From the NCBI GenBank assembly GCA_964436865.1, contig CAYTFK010000284.1:1-9541 (forward strand): a stretch of 9,541 nucleotides of DNA, given 5' to 3'. The DNA comes from JAXGPP01 sp964436865 (GTDB lineage Bacteria; Planctomycetota; Planctomycetia; Pirellulales; Thermoguttaceae). Shown here in pieces: positions 6,571 through 9,541 of the stretch (the first letter of the stretch is position 1; every line of letters begins with the position of its first letter). The notes under the pieces are model-generated. The model saw only the letters and a program-made list of their open reading frames with translations. It ran no database searches and was not told the DNA's origin. Made by a program: the position numbers and the translations under genes.

Positions 6571-6892
6571 CGAACCGATTTTGTCCCGGTTGATGACGGT
6601 GATCGACCAGCGCAAGGCGGACCGGCCCGCCCGATCGTATACCACAAAGCTCCTCAATTCGGGCATCGAGGCAATTTCGGCCAAGGTTCGCGAGGAGACT
6701 GAGGAAGTGATTGAAGCGGCGGCAAACGGCGCGGCAGGAAGGGGACGAGTTGTGCACGAAGCCGCCGATCTGGTCTATCACATCCTGGTGCTCCTGGCGG
6801 CCTGCGACACCAACCTCGCGGCAGTCGAGGCCGAACTGGCGCGGCGGTTCGGCATATCCGGACTCGAAGAGAAGAAGTCGCGAGGCGCGTGA
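6563..6892 (+). CDS. hisE: Phosphoribosyl-ATP pyrophosphatase HisE
   Basis: The 109-aa protein is a stand-alone HisE, which hydrolyses phosphoribosyl-ATP to phosphoribosyl-AMP and pyrophosphate, the second step of histidine biosynthesis. It has the all-alpha MazG-like fold marks: the ExxE pair E45/E48 in VREETEEVIEAA, and ExxD as E66/D69 in HEAADLVYHILVLLAA, plus the HisE-typical N-terminal SYTTKLL and C-terminal ELARRFG. The length is normal for the family. ATG 6563 is chosen because the family sequence starts there, with CAGGAA (6549-6554) as ribosome site; the frame is open from 6497, but that extension lies inside the amidase gene. No other his gene is visible in the window. The gene ends 20 bp from the convergent amidohydrolase, with no terminator seen between them. 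Confidence 0.95.
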   Translation: MADEPILSRLMTVIDQRKADRPARSYTTKLLNSGIEAISAKVREETEEVIEAAANGAAGRGRVVHEAADLVYHILVLLAACDTNLAAVEAELARRFGISGLEEKKSRGA

Positions 6893-6912
6893 GAGCCGTG
6901 TGGAGGGGCGCG

Positions 6913-8291
6913 TCAATGCGAGGCGACGAACACCTGCTGTCCGCGAAACCAGGTGGCAACCACCGGAAGGTCGCCCGCCAGCAGCAGTTCGTACGGGTCG
7001 GCTGTGGCGTCGTCAGGAATGGCTACCACAGCCAGATCGGCGTAGGCCCCCGGTTCAAGCCGGCCAATCCCGCGAAGTCCCAGTGCCTTCGCCCCTGACA
7101 GAGTCCCCAGTTGCAGGATCGTGGCGCGCGAAAGCTCCGGATAACGCCTGGCAACGAACCGCATTTCGGCCAGAAGGCTGAGGTCGGGATTTGACGCCCG
7201 GCTGTCGGTTCCCAGGGCGACGGTCACACCCATGGCAAGCATCTTTTCCAGCGGATAGCGCTGGTGGCCAAAGAAGGCGTGGGTCCGCGGGCAGTAGACG
7301 ACCGCCATGCTTTCGGACCGTGCCGCCAGAAAGGCCATCTCTTCGCCGTCGAGGTAATTGCCGTGAATCACGAGGGCACGATCGGCGGACGCTAATTCTC
7401 GCAGGAAGTCGAGCGGCTTCATCGCCGGCCGACCGTGCGGGCACACAACGGCCTGACGTTGCCGCAGGAAATCGGCCAACGATCCCGTGCCCGAAGCGAG
7501 CAATTCGATTTCCTCGCGTGATTCGGCAAGGTGCATCGCCAGCGGAATGCGGCCGCGGTGCGACATCGATACGGCGCGCTGCAATACCGTTTNNNNNNNN
7601 NNNNNNNNNNNNNNNNNNNNNNNNNNNNNNNNNNNNNNNNNNNNNNNNNNNNNNNNNNNNNNNNNNNNNNNNNNNNNNNNNNNNNNNNNNNNGCCAGCGG
7701 AATGCGGCCGCGGTGCGACATCGATACGGCGCGCTGCAATACCGTTTCCAAGACCGTGTAGGGCGCGTGCGGACTCAGGCCGGGCCGCCACCGGCCGGGC
7801 GTTCCGGCAAGTGCCGCGTGAGATTCGGCGGCGGCGAGCGTCGGTTCCAAACGATCGGCGACGGGCGCAAGCAGTTCCAGAAAGACAACTGCTTCGAGCG
7901 TGGCGCGGTCGAAGGGATCGGCGGGCCAACCGGGCTGCGCAATCTCGCCCATCGCGGTGGTGCCCGACCGCGTACACTCGGCCAGGCCGCGGCGGATTAC
8001 ATGCTCGACCGAGACGGTGCGCGCACGCCGGAACTCAATTACCCGTTGGATCCACTCGGTAAAGCCTATTCCTGGCCAGCCGAGGACGTGGTGAAGATCA
8101 CTGAATTCGAGATGCGTATGGCAGTTCACCAGTCCCGGCAGAATCGCCACGGTGCCCAAGTCGCGAATTTCGCAGCCTGCCGGCAGTTCGCCGACGGCAA
8201 CAATGCGGTCCCCCTCGATCACCACTGCCGCATCGGTCAGCGGCGGAGCGGTCACGGGGAACACGTGGCGGGCCTTGATCGCTAGCGGCAT
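6913..8291 (-). CDS. Deaminase-type metal-dependent amidohydrolase, split by an assembly gap
   Basis: As given, this gene is interrupted by 100 N flanked by a duplicated 55-bp sequence. Deleting the N run and one copy (155 bp) leaves 1224 bp, an uninterrupted frame of 407 aa plus stop. In the joined protein the amidohydrolase metal site is complete: H58 and H60 in NCHTHLE, H202, H258 in VIHGNYL, and D311 in GTDSRAS; H175 in SPHAPYT and E205 in HLAES are further active-site marks. The His-x-x-Glu pair is typical of the cytosine/adenosine/S-adenosylhomocysteine deaminase group (ATZ/TRZ-like), so hydrolytic removal of an amino group from a purine-like substrate is likely. The HTHLEFSDL start also recalls aminodeoxyfutalosine deaminases of the menaquinone futalosine route, but this is unproven. 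ATG 8291 follows GAGGA by 5 nt and lies 21 bp after the CPBP-fusion gene, suggesting one operon. Confidence 0.88.
7538..7592. repeat. 55-bp contig-end overlap, copy 1
   Basis: These 55 bases are identical to 7693-7747 and run directly into the N stretch. They encode residues of the amidohydrolase around VLQRAVSMSHRGRIPL. They are best read as the end of one contig that overlaps the next, not as a genomic repeat. Confidence 0.9.
7593..7692. other. Assembly gap of exactly 100 N
   Basis: The run is 100 undetermined bases, the conventional placeholder for a gap of unknown size. Because both flanks carry the same 55 bases, the true gap is most likely negative (minus 55), meaning no sequence is missing. 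The flanking amidohydrolase frames join exactly when the gap and one copy are removed. Confidence 0.95.
7693..7747. repeat. 55-bp contig-end overlap, copy 2
   Basis: This is the second copy of the 55 bases at 7538-7592, beginning immediately after the N run. Fifty-five is a common largest k-mer size in de Bruijn assemblers, and neighbouring contigs from such graphs share ends of that length. Confidence 0.9.
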
Positions 8292-8312
8292 GACGTCCTC
8301 GTGACTTGCGGA

Positions 8313-9541
8313 TCACGCCGCATGGGCGAGCGCCTCGTGCTGCTGCTCCTCGTGGGATCGGGAATACGGAAGGCGCAGGAACCACCAGAGAATCATGAAT
8401 GAAACTACGCCGCTCACGGCGACGATTGGCCAGTGGAACTTCATGCCGGACGCATCGTGCGGATCGAGGAGCACTGCCAGTGCGGGCCACCGTTCGACCA
8501 ACTCGGGCGTCACTCGGCCCATGGCGAGCCCCAGTGTATTGTGCAGCATGTGGAACAGCATGCCCGGCCAGATGCTCCCCGTCTGCACGGCGATGAGGCC
8601 GAGCACCAGGCCAACCGCCCCGGCGATCATCCACTGCTGAAGGACGGCGTGGCTGAGGCCGAAGAACAGCGCGCTATAGAAAATGGCACGCCACTTGTAC
8701 CCCAGATGGCGGAAGCCAGAAAGGATGAAGCCGCGGAAGGCCAACTCTTCGCATATCGCCGGTATAAGGGCGAAGAGGACGGCGACCTGCCAGAAACCCG
8801 GCGCGCCCTCGAGCAGGCCGGACAGAGCTTTCTCCACTTCGGCATTGACCGGGTAGAGCTTCAGCACAGCGGTGTTGAGCACCGCGACCAGTGGATGAAT
8901 GGCAACCGCGAGCGCCGCAGCGCCAATGATCGCCAGCGGCGGCGGTCGCCGCAGCAAGAGCGTCTGGCGCGGGCTGCTGGTGAGCATGATGGTCATCAAG
9001 AGCGCCGGCGTGAGGATGATCACCAACTGGCTGACGACCACCACCACCGCCGTTCCGCGAAATCCCTGGATCGGAGGCAGCGCGGAACTGAGGAAGAACT
9101 TCACCAGCAGGATCACCAGCCCGCAGAACACGGCGCCGGCGACCGTCGGAGTCGGTCCCCGATCCTGCAGCACGTGCCGCATCCACAAGACGAAGTCGAT
9201 CCGTTCGCTTTCGCGGAACAGTACCGACTCGGAATTGAACTGTTCGACCGCCCAGCGGATGGAGAACAGGCAGCAGGCCAGCGTCACAAAGATGACCGGG
9301 GGGAGGAACTGCAGCGCTTGCCAGTAATTCCCCTCCAGGAGCGAGCGGAGCACCAGCACCACGCCGGTGACCGGGATCAGACTGTTGCCCAGGTTCAACT
9401 CGACCGACGAGGCCATCGGCAGTACCACCAGCGGCATCGTGACCAGCAGCAAGGGCATCAGATAGTACTGCCCTTCCTTGGTGCTGCGCGCGAAAGCGGC
9501 CAGCGCCAGGCAGAGTGCACTGAACAGCGCCGCCACCGGCA
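8313..9541 (-). CDS. ABC-2 permease/CPBP intramembrane protease fusion (5' end missing)
   Basis: The frame is open to the right edge of the window, so the N-terminus is missing; at least 407 codons are present and the GTG at 9536 is not a credible start. The first roughly 95 visible residues look like the last helices of an ABC-2 permease of the NatB type (FARSTKEGQYYLMPLLL, then LIPVTGVVLVLRSLLEGN). A second hydrophobic region from about 130 leads to a CPBP (Abi/Rce1-like) domain with its three motifs: EExxxR (E263, E264, R268), FxxxH (F292, H296) and HxxxN (H329, N333). CPBP proteins are glutamic intramembrane proteases or act in resistance and maturation functions; the permease half suggests export, perhaps with a separate ATPase upstream of the window. 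The visible protein ends in a His- and Glu-rich tail. The deaminase gene follows after 21 bp. Confidence 0.85.
   Translation of the reverse strand, partial: PVAALFSALCLALAAFARSTKEGQYYLMPLLLVTMPLVVLPMASSVELNLGNSLIPVTGVVLVLRSLLEGNYWQALQFLPPVIFVTLACCLFSIRWAVEQFNSESVLFRESERIDFVLWMRHVLQDRGPTPTVAGAVFCGLVILLVKFFLSSALPPIQGFRGTAVVVVVSQLVIILTPALLMTIMLTSSPRQTLLLRRPPPLAIIGAAALAVAIHPLVAVLNTAVLKLYPVNAEVEKALSGLLEGAPGFWQVAVLFALIPAICEELAFRGFILSGFRHLGYKWRAIFYSALFFGLSHAVLQQWMIAGAVGLVLGLIAVQTGSIWPGMLFHMLHNTLGLAMGRVTPELVERWPALAVLLDPHDASGMKFHWPIVAVSGVVSFMILWWFLRLPYSRSHEEQQHEALAHAA

Noticed and set aside
7538..7747. The 55-bp direct repeat as a CRISPR unit, attachment site or transposon scar
   Set aside because: There are only two copies, separated by placeholder N, inside conserved coding sequence, and collapsing them restores the gene. 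Contig overlap explains all of this.
7191..8285. Long plus-strand frames reading through the N run opposite the amidohydrolase
   Set aside because: They include about 34 undetermined residues, repeat the same peptide on both sides of the gap and have Arg/Gly/Pro-rich content; the minus strand carries the real catalytic motifs.

Overview
The window reads as a GC-rich, gene-dense stretch of a bacterial chromosome, most likely from a planctomycete of the Pirellulales type and probably from a draft or metagenome-assembled genome. The phylum call is an inference. It rests on the gene mix: a secreted DUF1080 (3-keto-disaccharide hydrolase-like) protein, a solitary Uma2-family protein, and an ABC-2 permease/CPBP protease fusion, all common in that group. 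No rRNA, tRNA, CRISPR array, insertion sequence or phage gene is visible. The draft status is seen directly, because a run of exactly 100 N sits inside one gene.

Layout, left to right. (1) Plus strand, 87-2256: hflX (ribosome-splitting GTPase) followed after 82 bp by a classical short-chain dehydrogenase. (2) A gene-poor stretch of about 390-420 bp ends in a perfect TATAAT box in front of a Uma2-family gene (2679-3377, plus). (3) Minus strand, 5390-3409: a small ACT-like protein resembling the TM1266 family, then a secreted DUF1080 protein, then, 18 bp on, a four-helix membrane protein carrying a C39-type cysteine peptidase domain. The last two look like one transcription unit that faces the cell envelope. 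(4) Plus strand, 5545-6892: an amidase of the nitrilase superfamily whose last 8 bp overlap the start of hisE (phosphoribosyl-ATP pyrophosphatase of histidine biosynthesis). (5) Minus strand, from beyond the right edge to 6913: the 3' part of an ABC-2 permease/CPBP intramembrane protease fusion, then after 21 bp a deaminase-type amidohydrolase.

The amidohydrolase appears broken only because of the assembly. The 100 N are flanked by two identical 55-bp sequences. Removing the N run and one copy (155 bp) joins two reading frames into one uninterrupted 407-aa protein with all expected metal ligands. This is a join between contigs that overlap by 55 bp, not a real repeat or pseudogene.

Most genes are housekeeping or accessory metabolic genes of recognisable families, and I see no convincing undescribed multi-gene system. 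The points most worth a second look are the DUF1080/C39 membrane-peptidase pair with an altered catalytic motif and a predicted extracytoplasmic domain, the amidase-hisE overlap, the permease-protease fusion beside the deaminase, and the compact palindrome-containing promoter of the Uma2 gene.
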